Source: Cellulomonas sp. Leaf334
Lineage (GTDB): Bacteria > Actinomycetota > Actinomycetes > Actinomycetales > Cellulomonadaceae
Direction: 5' to 3'
Assembly (NCBI RefSeq): GCF_001424195.1
Contig: NZ_LMOO01000001.1
Coordinates: 1-64,000 of the forward strand
Length of the DNA stretch: 64,000 nucleotides
Each line of letters begins with the position of its first letter. The stretch's first letter is position 1. Shown piece by piece: positions 53,624-62,138 of the stretch. The position numbers and the translations under genes are program-made. A model generated the notes under the pieces. That model did not search any database. It was not told the DNA's origin and saw nothing but the letters and a program-made list of their open reading frames with translations.

Positions 53624-55060
53624 ATGCGTAGAGCAAAGATCGTTTGTACCATCGGCCCCGCCACAGAGTCTGCCGAGCAGATCCAGGCCCTCGTCGACGC
53701 CGGGATGGACGTGGCACGGCTCAACCGCAGCCACGGCGACACCGAGGTCCACAAGCGGGTCTACGACAACGTCCGTGCGGCTGCGCAGGCGTCCGGCCGG
53801 TCCGTCGCGGTCCTGGTGGACCTCCAGGGCCCGAAGATCCGCCTCGGCCGGTTCACCGACGGCAAGCACGACCTCGCCGTCGGTGACACGTTCACCATCA
53901 CGACCGACGACGTCGAGGGCACCAAGGAGCTCGTCTCCACGACGCACAAGGGCCTGACGGACGACGCGCGCGTCGGCGACCCGATCCTCATCGACGACGG
54001 CAAGGTCCTGGTCCGCGTGACCGCCGTCGAGGGCACCCGCGTGGTGACCCGTGTCGAGGTCCCCGGCACCGTCTCCAACAACAAGGGCCTCAACCTGCCG
54101 GGCGTGGCCGTCTCCGTCCCGGCGATGAGCGACAAGGACGCGGAGGACCTGCGCTGGGCCCTCACCATCGGCGCCGACATCATCGCGCTGTCGTTCGTGC
54201 GGTCCGCCGCCGACTACGACGACGTGCGCCGCATCATGGAGGAGGAGAACCGGGTCGTCCCGGTCATCGCCAAGATCGAGAAGCCGCAGGCCGTCGAGAA
54301 CCTCGCCGAGATCATCGCGGCGTTCGACGGCATCATGGTGGCCCGCGGTGACCTGGGCGTCGAGCTGCCGCTCGAGCAGGTTCCGCTGGTGCAGAAGCGC
54401 GCGGTCGAGCTGGCCCGTCGCAACGCCAAGCCGGTCATCGTGGCCACGCAGGTCCTCGAGTCCATGACGACCAACCCGCGGCCCACCCGCGCCGAGACCT
54501 CGGACTGCGCCAACGCGGTGCTCGACGGTGCCGACGCGGTCATGCTCTCGGGCGAGACGAGCGTGGGCGACTACCCGATCGAGACCGTGCGCACCATGGC
54601 GCGGATCATCGAGGCGACCGAGGAGCTGGGCCGGGAGCGCATCGCGCCCCTGGGCTCGACGCCGCACACCCGCGGTGGCGCGATCACCCGCGCGGCTGCG
54701 GAGATCGGCGAGACCCTCGACGTCAAGTACCTGGTGACGTTCACGCAGTCGGGCGACTCGGCGCGGCGCATGTCGCGTCTGCGCTCGGCGATCCCGCTGC
54801 TGGCGTTCACGCCCGTCGACGACGTGCGCAACGTCCTGTCGCTCAGCTGGGGCGTGCAGACGTACCGCGTGCCGTCGGTCGAGAACACGGACGCGATGGT
54901 CAGCCAGGTGGACTCGACGCTGCGCGCCAACGGTCTGGCGGAGGTCGGCGACTACGTCGTCGTCGTCGCCGGTGCGCCGGTGGGCGTGGTCGGCTCCACG
55001 AACTCGATCGTCGTGCACAAGATCGGTGACGAGGAGAACGCGAGCGGGCGCATCGCCTGA
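53624..55060 (+). CDS. pyk: Pyruvate kinase
   Basis: A 478-residue glycolytic enzyme converting phosphoenolpyruvate and ADP to pyruvate and ATP. KIVCTIGPATES at the N-terminus, the PK signature VIAKIEKPQAVENL with the catalytic Lys, MVARGDLGVELP, and PTRAETSDCANAVLDGAD are all clear. The B domain is at about 70-170 and the C-terminal regulatory domain from about 345. A strong hairpin follows the stop. Confidence 0.96.
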   Translation: MRRAKIVCTIGPATESAEQIQALVDAGMDVARLNRSHGDTEVHKRVYDNVRAAAQASGRSVAVLVDLQGPKIRLGRFTDGKHDLAVGDTFTITTDDVEGTKELVSTTHKGLTDDARVGDPILIDDGKVLVRVTAVEGTRVVTRVEVPGTVSNNKGLNLPGVAVSVPAMSDKDAEDLRWALTIGADIIALSFVRSAADYDDVRRIMEEENRVVPVIAKIEKPQAVENLAEIIAAFDGIMVARGDLGVELPLEQVPLVQKRAVELARRNAKPVIVATQVLESMTTNPRPTRAETSDCANAVLDGADAVMLSGETSVGDYPIETVRTMARIIEATEELGRERIAPLGSTPHTRGGAITRAAAEIGETLDVKYLVTFTQSGDSARRMSRLRSAIPLLAFTPVDDVRNVLSLSWGVQTYRVPSVENTDAMVSQVDSTLRANGLAEVGDYVVVVAGAPVGVVGSTNSIVVHKIGDEENASGRIA

Positions 55061-55085
55061 CGCCTTCTCGTTCGCCGCACGACCC

Positions 55086-55118
55086 GTTCGGCCCCGCGCC
55101 CTGCACGCGGGGCCGAAC
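55086..55118. terminator. Strong bidirectional terminator hairpin
   Basis: GTTCGGCCCCGCG (55086-55098) and its exact complement (55106-55118) form 13 uninterrupted pairs around a 7-base loop. It sits between the convergent ends of pyk (55060) and the membrane-protein gene (55125), so it can serve both. No T run follows. Confidence 0.8.
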
Positions 55119-55124
55119 GTCGTC

Positions 55125-55814
55125 TCAGACCTGCACGGGGAACGTGAGCAGGACGCCCAGCGTGGCGAGCAGGACGACCCCGCCGATGGCGATCATCGTG
55201 GTGCGCTTACGGGGGGAGCCCAGCTTCGAGCCGATGCCGGAGAAGAAGAGCACCGACGCGCACAGCACGGTGGCCAGCACGTAGCTGTCCTTGCGCTCGA
55301 TGGCGATTCGGGCCTCCGCCGCGGAACGCTCGGACGCCTCGTCGAGCCGCACGGACTCGGTGGTCGAGGCGAGGACGTACTCGTCCATCGCGAAAGGGCT
55401 CGGTGGCGCGCCGGGGCTGGTCAGCGGGTCCTCCGCCAACCACGCGTGCACGGCGGGCTTGAACTCGGGCCGGAACCGTTCGAACAGGAACCCGGAGTAC
55501 TGGTCCGGATCGGGCACGTAGGGCTCGGGCAGGACCGCGTCGCCTTCTTCGTGCAGGGCGGCGAGCCAGTCGGTGAAGAGCATCACGTCGATGGTCGTCT
55601 GCTGACCAGCGAGCGTCGCCGCCTGGTTGGACTCGGCGCGCTCGCGCGAGGCTGCGCTGTAGGCGATGGCCTGGACGCCGCCCCACTGGCTGCTCTGGAA
55701 CGCCGACCACGCGGTCAGCACCGTCGCGACGGCGAGCAGGATCGTCGCGATCAGGTCGAGGTGGCGGTACCAGCCGGACTCCGTGACGCCCACCGGCTCA
55801 GCCGTCTCGCCCAC
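55125..55814 (-). CDS. Membrane protein of unknown function
   Basis: A 229-residue protein I cannot assign. One hydrophobic helix is near the N-terminus (LIATILLAVATVLTAWSAF), then QSSQWGGVQAIAYSAASRERAES. A polar helical region of about 110 residues follows, and two helices close the protein (SYVLATVLCASVLFFSGIG and MIAIGGVVLLATLGVLLTF). The GTG at 55814 has a G-rich ribosome site; upstream sequence lacks coding character. It is divergent from the MFS exporter gene. Confidence 0.65.
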   Translation of the reverse strand: MGETAEPVGVTESGWYRHLDLIATILLAVATVLTAWSAFQSSQWGGVQAIAYSAASRERAESNQAATLAGQQTTIDVMLFTDWLAALHEEGDAVLPEPYVPDPDQYSGFLFERFRPEFKPAVHAWLAEDPLTSPGAPPSPFAMDEYVLASTTESVRLDEASERSAAEARIAIERKDSYVLATVLCASVLFFSGIGSKLGSPRKRTTMIAIGGVVLLATLGVLLTFPVQV

Positions 55815-55939
55815 TGCCCACCCCCTCGGTTTCTCGGCAGCGTAGCGCCTGGTCGTAGCGGTGACCGGGTCGGTGGTGGTACCTCTGGTGTCCGGTCGTC
55901 CGGGCACGGAGGACGTGGTGCGATGAGGAGCGGTGCCCG

Positions 55940-57643
55940 ATGACCCAGAAGTCCGGTGGAGCGGCAGGGCTGGTCCTGTTCACGCTCGCGACGGCGCAGT
56001 TCCTCATGACGCTCGACAGCTCGGTGATGAACGTGTCGATCGCCCAGGTCGCCGCAGACGTCGGGACGACCGTGACGGGCATCCAGACGGCGATCACGCT
56101 CTACACCCTCGTGATGGCCAGCATGATGATCACCGGGGGCAAGGTCGGCAGCCTGATCGGGCGGCGCCGGGCGTTCGCCATCGGGTGCGTGATCTACGCG
56201 TGCGGCTCGTTCGTGACGTCGATCGCGCAGAGCCTCACCGTGCTGATCATCGGCTGGTCGGTGCTGGAAGGGCTCGGTGCCGCGCTGATCATGCCGGCGA
56301 TCGTCGCGTTGGTGGCGTCGAACTTCGCCTCCAAGGACCGTCCGCGGGCGTACGGGCTGGTGGCCTCCGCGGGGGCCATCGCGGTGGCGGCCGGGCCGCT
56401 GATCGGCGGGTTCGTCACGACGTACTGGACCTGGCGGTACGTGTTCGCCGGTGAGGTCGTCCTGGTCATCGGCATCCTCGCGCTCACCCGCAAGCTGGCC
56501 GACGCCGCGCCCGAGGCTCGGTTCCGCCTCGACTACGTGGGTTCCGTGCTGTCCGCCGCGGGACTCGGACTGGCGGTCTTCGGTGTGTTGCGGTCGGGGG
56601 AGTGGGGGTGGGTGCTGACCCGCCCCGGCGGTCCGTCCTGGCTCGGTCTGTCACCGACCATCTGGCTGATCCTCGCGGGCATGGTGGTGCTGCGGCTGTT
56701 CTTCTCCTGGGAGAACCGGATGGTCGCCGCCGGTCGGGAACCGCTCGTGCGGCCCGCGATGCTCCGGAACGCCCGGCTGGCCGGCGGCCTGACGATGTTC
56801 TTCTTCCAGTTCATGATCCAGGCGGGGCTGTTCTTCGTCGTGCCGCTGTTCCTGTCGATCGCGCTCGGTCTGACCGCCCTGCAGACGGGTGTGCGGCTGC
56901 TCCCGCTGTCGGTCTCGCTCCTGATCGCCGCCGTGGGCATCCCACGGTTCTTCCCGACCGCCTCCCCGCGCGAGGTCGTGCGCTGGGGCCTGGTGAGCAT
57001 GCTGCTGGGCATCGTCGCGCTCATGGGTGCGCTCGAGGTGGGGGCGGGTGCGGAGATCGTCGCCGTGCCGCTGCTGCTGGCCGGGTTCGGGGTGGGGGCG
57101 CTGTCGTCGCAGCTCGGTGCGATCACCGTCTCGGCGGTCGCGGACAAGGACGCGGGTGACGTCGGCGGGGTGCAGAACACGATGACCAACCTGGGGGCGT
57201 CGCTGGGCACCGCGGTCGCCGGGTCGATCCTCATCGCGACTCTGACCTCGACCCTGCTCGTCGGCCTCGGCTCCAACCCGGAGGTGAGTGCGGAGGTCTC
57301 GGAGACCGCGAGCGTGCAGCTGGCGTCGGGGGTGCCGTTCGTCTCGGACGTCCAGCTGGAGTCGGCGCTCGAGGAGGCCGGGCTCCCCGCCGAGGAGGTC
57401 GAGGCGGTGGTCGCCGAGAACGAGTCCGCCCGGATCGACGCCCTGCGCGCGAGCCTCGCGGTCCTCGCGCTGATCGCGGCGCTCGCGCTCTACTTCTCCC
57501 GACTGCTGCCCACCGCACCGGTGGGGTCGGAGCCGTCGGGCGCGGACGGACCGGTGGGGGAGACGCCGTCAGAGGTGGAGCCGGTAGAACCGGAACATCT
57601 CGTGCTCGACGGGAAGGATCTCGACGCGCGAGAACCCGGCTGA
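55940..57643 (+). CDS. MFS exporter, DHA2 (14-helix) type
   Basis: A 567-residue drug:H+ antiporter-like protein. LDSSVMNVSIAQV in helix 1 is the DHA2 signature, and GGKVGSLIGRRRAF is motif A. AYGLVASAGAIAVAAGPLIGG fits motif C for exporters. Fourteen hydrophobic helices are predicted with a large loop near 430-490. The substrate is unknown. GAGGAG precedes the ATG. The last 25 codons lie on the opposite strand of the methyltransferase 3' end, an unusual overlap. Confidence 0.88.
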   Translation: MTQKSGGAAGLVLFTLATAQFLMTLDSSVMNVSIAQVAADVGTTVTGIQTAITLYTLVMASMMITGGKVGSLIGRRRAFAIGCVIYACGSFVTSIAQSLTVLIIGWSVLEGLGAALIMPAIVALVASNFASKDRPRAYGLVASAGAIAVAAGPLIGGFVTTYWTWRYVFAGEVVLVIGILALTRKLADAAPEARFRLDYVGSVLSAAGLGLAVFGVLRSGEWGWVLTRPGGPSWLGLSPTIWLILAGMVVLRLFFSWENRMVAAGREPLVRPAMLRNARLAGGLTMFFFQFMIQAGLFFVVPLFLSIALGLTALQTGVRLLPLSVSLLIAAVGIPRFFPTASPREVVRWGLVSMLLGIVALMGALEVGAGAEIVAVPLLLAGFGVGALSSQLGAITVSAVADKDAGDVGGVQNTMTNLGASLGTAVAGSILIATLTSTLLVGLGSNPEVSAEVSETASVQLASGVPFVSDVQLESALEEAGLPAEEVEAVVAENESARIDALRASLAVLALIAALALYFSRLLPTAPVGSEPSGADGPVGETPSEVEPVEPEHLVLDGKDLDAREPG

Positions 57644-58672
57644 CGCGGCGTACCCGGCGAGCACGGCCGGGCGCATCACCGTTCCCGTGCCGACGCCGCC
57701 CGGCGTCGAGAGACCGTCGGGGAGGCAGCACACGATCGAGTACCCGTAGAGCAGTCGCTCGACCGGGTCCGCGGGTGCCGCGAAGGACTCCGCGGTGCGC
57801 TCGTCCATGACGAGCACGTAGCCGTCGTCGTGCGCGATCGCCCGCATGGCCGCGAGGACGCCGACGGGGTCCGGCATGTCGTGGACGCACTCGTAGGCCA
57901 TCACGACGTCGAACGCGCCTGTTCGGCTCTCGCTCAGGGCGGCGGCGTCGACGGCAGCGAAGGAGACGCGGCCGTCGAGCCCCCGGTCGGCGGCGTGCCG
58001 GCTCGCAGCCGCCACCGACGGCTCGTCGACGTCGAAGCCCTCGAACGTGGACGTCGGGAACGCGGCTGCGAGGCCGATCGACGACCAGCCCTCGCCGGTG
58101 CCGATGTCCGCCACACGTGCGCCTCCCTGCAGGGCGGTGTGCAGCTCGGGGATCGCCGGCACGATCTGGTCGGGCAGCTCGTCCAGGAAGAGCGGGCGGT
58201 TGAGCGCCGCCTGGGCGGTGCGGGCGTCGTCCCCGAACTGGGACCAGCTCACGCCGCCGCCGGACCGGGAGGCGGCGACCAGGTCGTCGATCCGGCGGCA
58301 CGCCGCGATGACGAAGCCGGCCACCGGTGCCACGTGCAGCGCGCTGTCGGGGTCGGTGAGGACGGCGACCGCCCCGGGCGCGACCTGGTACCGGCGTCGG
58401 GTCGCGTCGTCGTGGTCGTCCACGAGCAGCCACCCACCGACGGCCTGCTGCTCCAGCCACTCGCGTGCGTAGCGCTCCTGGGTGCCGGTCCGGGCGGCCA
58501 GGTCGACGGACGTGAGCGGCCCGTCGTCGACGAGCGCCTGGTACCAGCCAAGGGTGCGGCCCAGGTGGATCGCGACCAGGTCGATCCCGCCGAGCGTCGC
58601 GGCCATGATCCGGTCCGCGAAGGCGGCGGGCGCCGCATCGGCGGCCGGTGTCTCGAAGAGGTCGGTGCTCAT
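57569..58672 (-). CDS. SAM-dependent methyltransferase with winged-helix N-terminus
   Basis: A 367-residue methyltransferase similar in plan to Rv2258c. The N-terminal domain (about 20-100, TSVDLAARTGTQERYAREWL) is a winged-helix dimerisation unit. Motif I is VADIGTGEGWSSIGL, then FEGFDVDEPSV and VVMAYECVHDMPDP. No substrate is known. The conserved-looking end VEILPVEHEMFRFYRLHL lies within the 75-base overlap with the MFS gene, so the methyltransferase frame is the constrained one. GGAGG lies upstream of the ATG. Confidence 0.82.
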   Translation of the reverse strand: MSTDLFETPAADAAPAAFADRIMAATLGGIDLVAIHLGRTLGWYQALVDDGPLTSVDLAARTGTQERYAREWLEQQAVGGWLLVDDHDDATRRRYQVAPGAVAVLTDPDSALHVAPVAGFVIAACRRIDDLVAASRSGGGVSWSQFGDDARTAQAALNRPLFLDELPDQIVPAIPELHTALQGGARVADIGTGEGWSSIGLAAAFPTSTFEGFDVDEPSVAAASRHAADRGLDGRVSFAAVDAAALSESRTGAFDVVMAYECVHDMPDPVGVLAAMRAIAHDDGYVLVMDERTAESFAAPADPVERLLYGYSIVCCLPDGLSTPGGVGTGTVMRPAVLAGYAASAGFSRVEILPVEHEMFRFYRLHL

Positions 58673-58732
58673 GGTTCCTCCAGACTCGGTGGCGCAGGTG
58701 TCCCTGAGTCTGGCCCTGTGCAGGGTGCCGCG

Positions 58733-59479
58733 TCAGCCCACGACTCTGCGCAGTGCGCCGAGGACGACCGGCCAGGCGGTGGATGCCGGGTCGACGAGCT
58801 CGAAGTGGTCCGTTCCGGGCAGCTCGACCAGGTCGGCGCCGGTGCGGGCGCAGTAGCTGCGCGCCACCTCGACGGGCACGATGTCGTCGAGCAGGCCGTG
58901 CACGACGACGGTGTCGGCGCCAGGGCTACCGAGCACGGCCGGGTCGGTGCTCGCGAAGCGTTCCGGCACCGCGCGCGGGCCGCCGCCCAGCAGCTCACGG
59001 ACCGCCCCGCCGCTCAGGCCGAGCCGGTCCACCGCCGCGAGGTCGGCGGCGGGCGCCAGTGCTACCACCCCACGGACCAAGGGCGCCCTTCCCGTGCGAC
59101 CGGGTGCGCCCACCGGGAGCCGGTCCCGCGCGGCGGCCCAGAGTGCGAGGTGCCCGCCGGCCGAGTGGCCGACGTAGGCGACGGACCCCAGGTCCGCACG
59201 GTCGACGAGCGCGACCTCCACCGCATCGACGGCGTCCCCGACGTCCGTGAACGTGGACGGCCAGCCCCCGCCACCCCCGACCCGGCGGTACTCCACGTTC
59301 GCGACGGCGAAGCCCTCGGCGGTCAGTGCGTCGGCCACGACGCGCAGGTGCACCCGGTCGTACGCGACCCTCCAGAAGCCGCCGTGCAGCAGCACGACGA
59401 GCGGCGGCCGCGTCGCGCCCGGCGGGAAGGTGAGATCGACGACCTGGTCGGGGTCGGTGCCGTAGCGGAGGGTCTCCAC
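58733..59479 (-). CDS. Alpha/beta hydrolase (esterase, BD-FAE/kynurenine formamidase type)
   Basis: A 248-residue esterase-type hydrolase. LLHGGFWR is the HGG oxyanion motif, VGHSAGGHLALW the nucleophile Ser, HGLLDDIVP the Asp and GTDHFELVDP the His, so the triad is complete. The substrate is unknown. The start is ambiguous: GTG codons at 59479 and 59503 are both possible, and neither has a good ribosome site. It is divergent from the DinB-fold gene, 38 bases away. Confidence 0.78.
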   Translation of the reverse strand: METLRYGTDPDQVVDLTFPPGATRPPLVVLLHGGFWRVAYDRVHLRVVADALTAEGFAVANVEYRRVGGGGGWPSTFTDVGDAVDAVEVALVDRADLGSVAYVGHSAGGHLALWAAARDRLPVGAPGRTGRAPLVRGVVALAPAADLAAVDRLGLSGGAVRELLGGGPRAVPERFASTDPAVLGSPGADTVVVHGLLDDIVPVEVARSYCARTGADLVELPGTDHFELVDPASTAWPVVLGALRRVVG

Positions 59480-59517
59480 ACCCGGACAGTACGCACCGCG
59501 CACGGCATAGTGGCGGC

Positions 59518-60090
59518 ATGGACGAGAAGGACACCCTGCTCCGCCACCTGCGAGACCTGCGCGCGAGCATGCTGGGCAAGCTCGACGGTCTCGGCGAGTA
59601 CGAGATCCGTCGACCGATGACCCCGACGGGCACCAACCTGCTCGGGCTGGTCAAGCACGTCGCCAGCGTCGAGCTGGACTACTTCGGCGTGGTGTTCGGA
59701 CGTCCGAGCGGGCGGCAGCTGCCGTGGCTGGCCGACGACGCGGAGGTGAACGCGGACATGTGGGCGACCGCCGACGAGACGCGTGACCAGATCGTCGAGC
59801 TCCACGAGTTCTCCGCCGCGCACTCCGACGAGACGATCGAGCTGTTGCCGCTGGACGCACCGGGACAGGTGCCGTGGTGGCCGGAGGAGCGCCGAGACGT
59901 GACGCTGCACCAGATCCTGGTGCACATGAGCGTCGAGAGGGCTCGGCACGCGGGCCACGCCGACATCGTGCGCGAGCTCGTCGACGGCGCGGTGGGCAGC
60001 CGTCAGGACGACCCGAACATCCCGACGATCGACTGGCCGACCTACCGCGAGCAGCTCGAGGCGGCGGCACGACAGGCGTCAGGCCGGTGA
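59518..60090 (+). CDS. DinB/DUF664-fold protein
   Basis: A 190-residue four-helix-bundle protein of the DinB/YfiT superfamily, not the DNA polymerase of the same name. LLGLVKHVASVELDYF gives the first metal His, and LHQILVHMSVERARHAGHADIVREL gives the other two. Relatives include thiol-dependent transferases using mycothiol or bacillithiol. CATAGT 6 bases before the ATG is close to the leaderless -10 pattern. Its last 12 bases overlap the convergent next gene. Confidence 0.82.
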   Translation: MDEKDTLLRHLRDLRASMLGKLDGLGEYEIRRPMTPTGTNLLGLVKHVASVELDYFGVVFGRPSGRQLPWLADDAEVNADMWATADETRDQIVELHEFSAAHSDETIELLPLDAPGQVPWWPEERRDVTLHQILVHMSVERARHAGHADIVRELVDGAVGSRQDDPNIPTIDWPTYREQLEAAARQASGR

Positions 60091-60753
60091 GGCCGGGATC
60101 GGGTCGGGACGGCTGCGCCCCGGCGTGAGCAGGATGGCGACGCTGAGCACGAGCACCCAGGCGGGGAAGAGCAGCTGCGCCCACTTGTGCTCGCCGGCGA
60201 CGAGGAGGAGCACCAGCGCGACCGCGTAGCCGCTGAAGGGCACCCAGCGCGGAACGGCCGCGGTCCGCAGCGCGACAGTGCTCACGGACAGGGTGAACAC
60301 AGCTGCCATCCGCATCGCGTACACCGAGACCAGCGCCTCCGTGGTGCCGCGGCCGAACGTCCATACGCCGGCGTCGAGGTCCTCCCCGGACACCATCGCG
60401 ACCAGGCTCGTCGCGGTCACCGCGCCCTGGAACAGCATCGCGAGGAAGAGCAGACCGCTGCCCAGGAAGACCGTCGAGAAGAGCCGGTCCTCGACCTCAC
60501 CGAGCTGGTCGCGCACCACGCCGATGAACCAGAGGAACGCGATCCCCGCGAACGGCACGAGGTTGAGGGCGAGGCGGACGAGGCGGCGTCGACCGGCGTC
60601 GAGCTCGATCTGGCCGACGCTCTCCCCGGCGACGGCCAGCCGCATCATCGTGAGTGCCGCGATGAGCAGCACCGCGAACACGATGCCTGCCACCGCAGCG
60701 GACCGTCTGCTGCGCCAGCGTCGGGCGACGAGGCCCGTGGCCTGTGTGGTCAC
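60079..60753 (-). CDS. Multi-spanning membrane protein of unknown function
   Basis: A 224-residue protein with about six hydrophobic helices (AVAGIVFAVLLIAALTMM, NLVPFAGIAFLWFIGVV, TVFLGSGLLFLAMLF, MAAVFTLSVSTVAL, GYAVALVLLLVAG, WVLVLSVAILL). I recognise no family with certainty, and no transporter or enzyme motif is visible. The GTG at 60753 has AGGATGGG upstream. It is 23 bases downstream of the FAD oxidoreductase stop on the same strand and may be the last gene of that transcript. Confidence 0.68.
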   Translation of the reverse strand: MTTQATGLVARRWRSRRSAAVAGIVFAVLLIAALTMMRLAVAGESVGQIELDAGRRRLVRLALNLVPFAGIAFLWFIGVVRDQLGEVEDRLFSTVFLGSGLLFLAMLFQGAVTATSLVAMVSGEDLDAGVWTFGRGTTEALVSVYAMRMAAVFTLSVSTVALRTAAVPRWVPFSGYAVALVLLLVAGEHKWAQLLFPAWVLVLSVAILLTPGRSRPDPIPASPA

Positions 60754-60776
60754 GGGCCCATCCTGGCAGGGCGGGT

Positions 60777-62090
60777 CTACCGGGGCGCCCCGCCGCGCAC
60801 GAACGCCTCCCGCGGGTGCTGCACGCTCGCCAGCGAGACGATGTCCCGCCCGAAGACGCCGGCGGCCAGCCAGACGGCCAGCACCCTGATCTTGCGCTCC
60901 CAGGTCGGGACCGCCAGCACGTGGTAGCCGCGGTGCATCACCCACGCGGGGAAGCCCTTGACGACCAGGCGGCGGTACTGGAACACGCCCTGACCCAGGC
61001 CGAGCGTGGCGACGACGCCGAGGCTCTGGTGCACGTAGTCCTTCGGGGTGCCGCCACGCAGGACCGCGGTGATGTTCGCGGCGAGGTGGCGGCCCTGGCG
61101 CACGGCGTGCTGGGCGTTGGGGACGGTGCGCGCGCCGGAGCCGACGGCGATGTCCGGGACGGCGGCGTCGTCCCCGGCGGCCCAGGCGTCCGGCACGAAC
61201 GCCTCCACCGTGCCGATCCGCAGGTCGGCGCGCACCCGGAGGAACCCGCGGTCGTCGACCGGGAGGTCCGTGTGCTGGGCGACCACCGGGTTCGCGGCGT
61301 TGCCCGCGGCCCAGACGATCAGCTCGGAGTCGAACGCCTCGCCGGTCGAGAGCACGACGTGACCGCCGACGGCGGAGACGAGCTGCGTGTTCAGGTGCAC
61401 GTGCGCCCCACGATCCTCGAGCGCCCGCACCACCCAGCGTCCCGGCTCGTCGGTGACCTCCGGCAGGATGCGGCCCGCCGCCTCGACGAGGTGAAAGCTC
61501 AGGTCGGCAGGCGAGAGCTCCGGGTAGGAGCGCAGCAGCGAGGTGGCCAGCGACAACAGCTCGCCGAACCCTTCGACCCCCGAGAAACCGCCGCCCACGA
61601 ACGTGACCGTCAGGAGACGCTGCCGCTCCGGTCCCGGCGGTAGGACCGAGGCGCGGTCGAACGACGTGAGGAGCTTGTCGCGGATCGCGACGGCCTCCTC
61701 GACGTGCTTCATCCCGATCGCCTGCTCCGCGATGCCCGGGATGGGGAACGTGCGGGTGACCGCCCCGGCGGTGATCACGACGACGTCGTACTCGATCTCG
61801 ACGTCGTCGCCGTCGGCGGGCCTGACCTGCAGCGCCCGGCGCGCGTGCTCGACGCGGGTCACCTCGCCCGCGACCACCGTGGTGCGGCGCAGGTGCTTGC
61901 GCAGCGAGACGGCGGCGTGCCGGGCCTCGACCGACCCGGCCATCACCTCGGGCAGGAACGGCTGGTAGGTCATGTACGGGCGCGGGTCGATCACGGTGAT
62001 CTCCGCCTCGTCCGGACGCAGCTTCTTCTCCAGGTTCCAGGCGGCGTAGAAGCCCGCGTAGCCACCGCCGACGATCACGATCCTCTGCAT
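60777..62090 (-). CDS. FAD-dependent oxidoreductase, NDH-2-like
   Basis: A 437-residue disulfide-reductase-fold flavoprotein resembling type II NADH dehydrogenase. RIVIVGGGYAGFYAAW binds FAD, VTFVGGGFSGVEGFGE binds NAD(P)H, and DAWAAGDDAAVPD is the second FAD motif. The C-terminal IRVLAVWLAAGVFGRDIVSL is an amphipathic helix suited to membrane binding, so it probably passes electrons to quinone. The ATG at 62090 has GAGGAGG upstream. A sigma-type promoter shared with the reductase-sigma operon lies at 62106-62136. Confidence 0.87.
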   Translation of the reverse strand: MQRIVIVGGGYAGFYAAWNLEKKLRPDEAEITVIDPRPYMTYQPFLPEVMAGSVEARHAAVSLRKHLRRTTVVAGEVTRVEHARRALQVRPADGDDVEIEYDVVVITAGAVTRTFPIPGIAEQAIGMKHVEEAVAIRDKLLTSFDRASVLPPGPERQRLLTVTFVGGGFSGVEGFGELLSLATSLLRSYPELSPADLSFHLVEAAGRILPEVTDEPGRWVVRALEDRGAHVHLNTQLVSAVGGHVVLSTGEAFDSELIVWAAGNAANPVVAQHTDLPVDDRGFLRVRADLRIGTVEAFVPDAWAAGDDAAVPDIAVGSGARTVPNAQHAVRQGRHLAANITAVLRGGTPKDYVHQSLGVVATLGLGQGVFQYRRLVVKGFPAWVMHRGYHVLAVPTWERKIRVLAVWLAAGVFGRDIVSLASVQHPREAFVRGGAPR

Positions 62091-62105
62091 CTGTGTCACA
62101 CCTCC

Positions 62106-62136
62106 TCGACCACGCAGGACCCCGGAACGTGACACT
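62106..62136 (-). promoter_or_regulatory. Candidate ECF41 promoter P2, FAD oxidoreductase
   Basis: On the minus strand AGTGTCACGT (62136-62127) and GCGTGGTCGA (62115-62106) are separated by 11 bases. TGTCAC would be the -35 and GGTC the -10, resembling the TGTCACA/CGTC elements described for ECF41 sigma factors. The same two blocks with the same spacing precede the reductase-sigma operon (63870-63900). Confidence 0.65.
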
Positions 62137-62138
62137 CC

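Noticed and set aside
59518..60090. DNA polymerase IV suggested by the family name DinB
   Set aside because: This DinB family is a metal-binding four-helix bundle unrelated to the polymerase. The real dinB polymerase is at 7071-8426.
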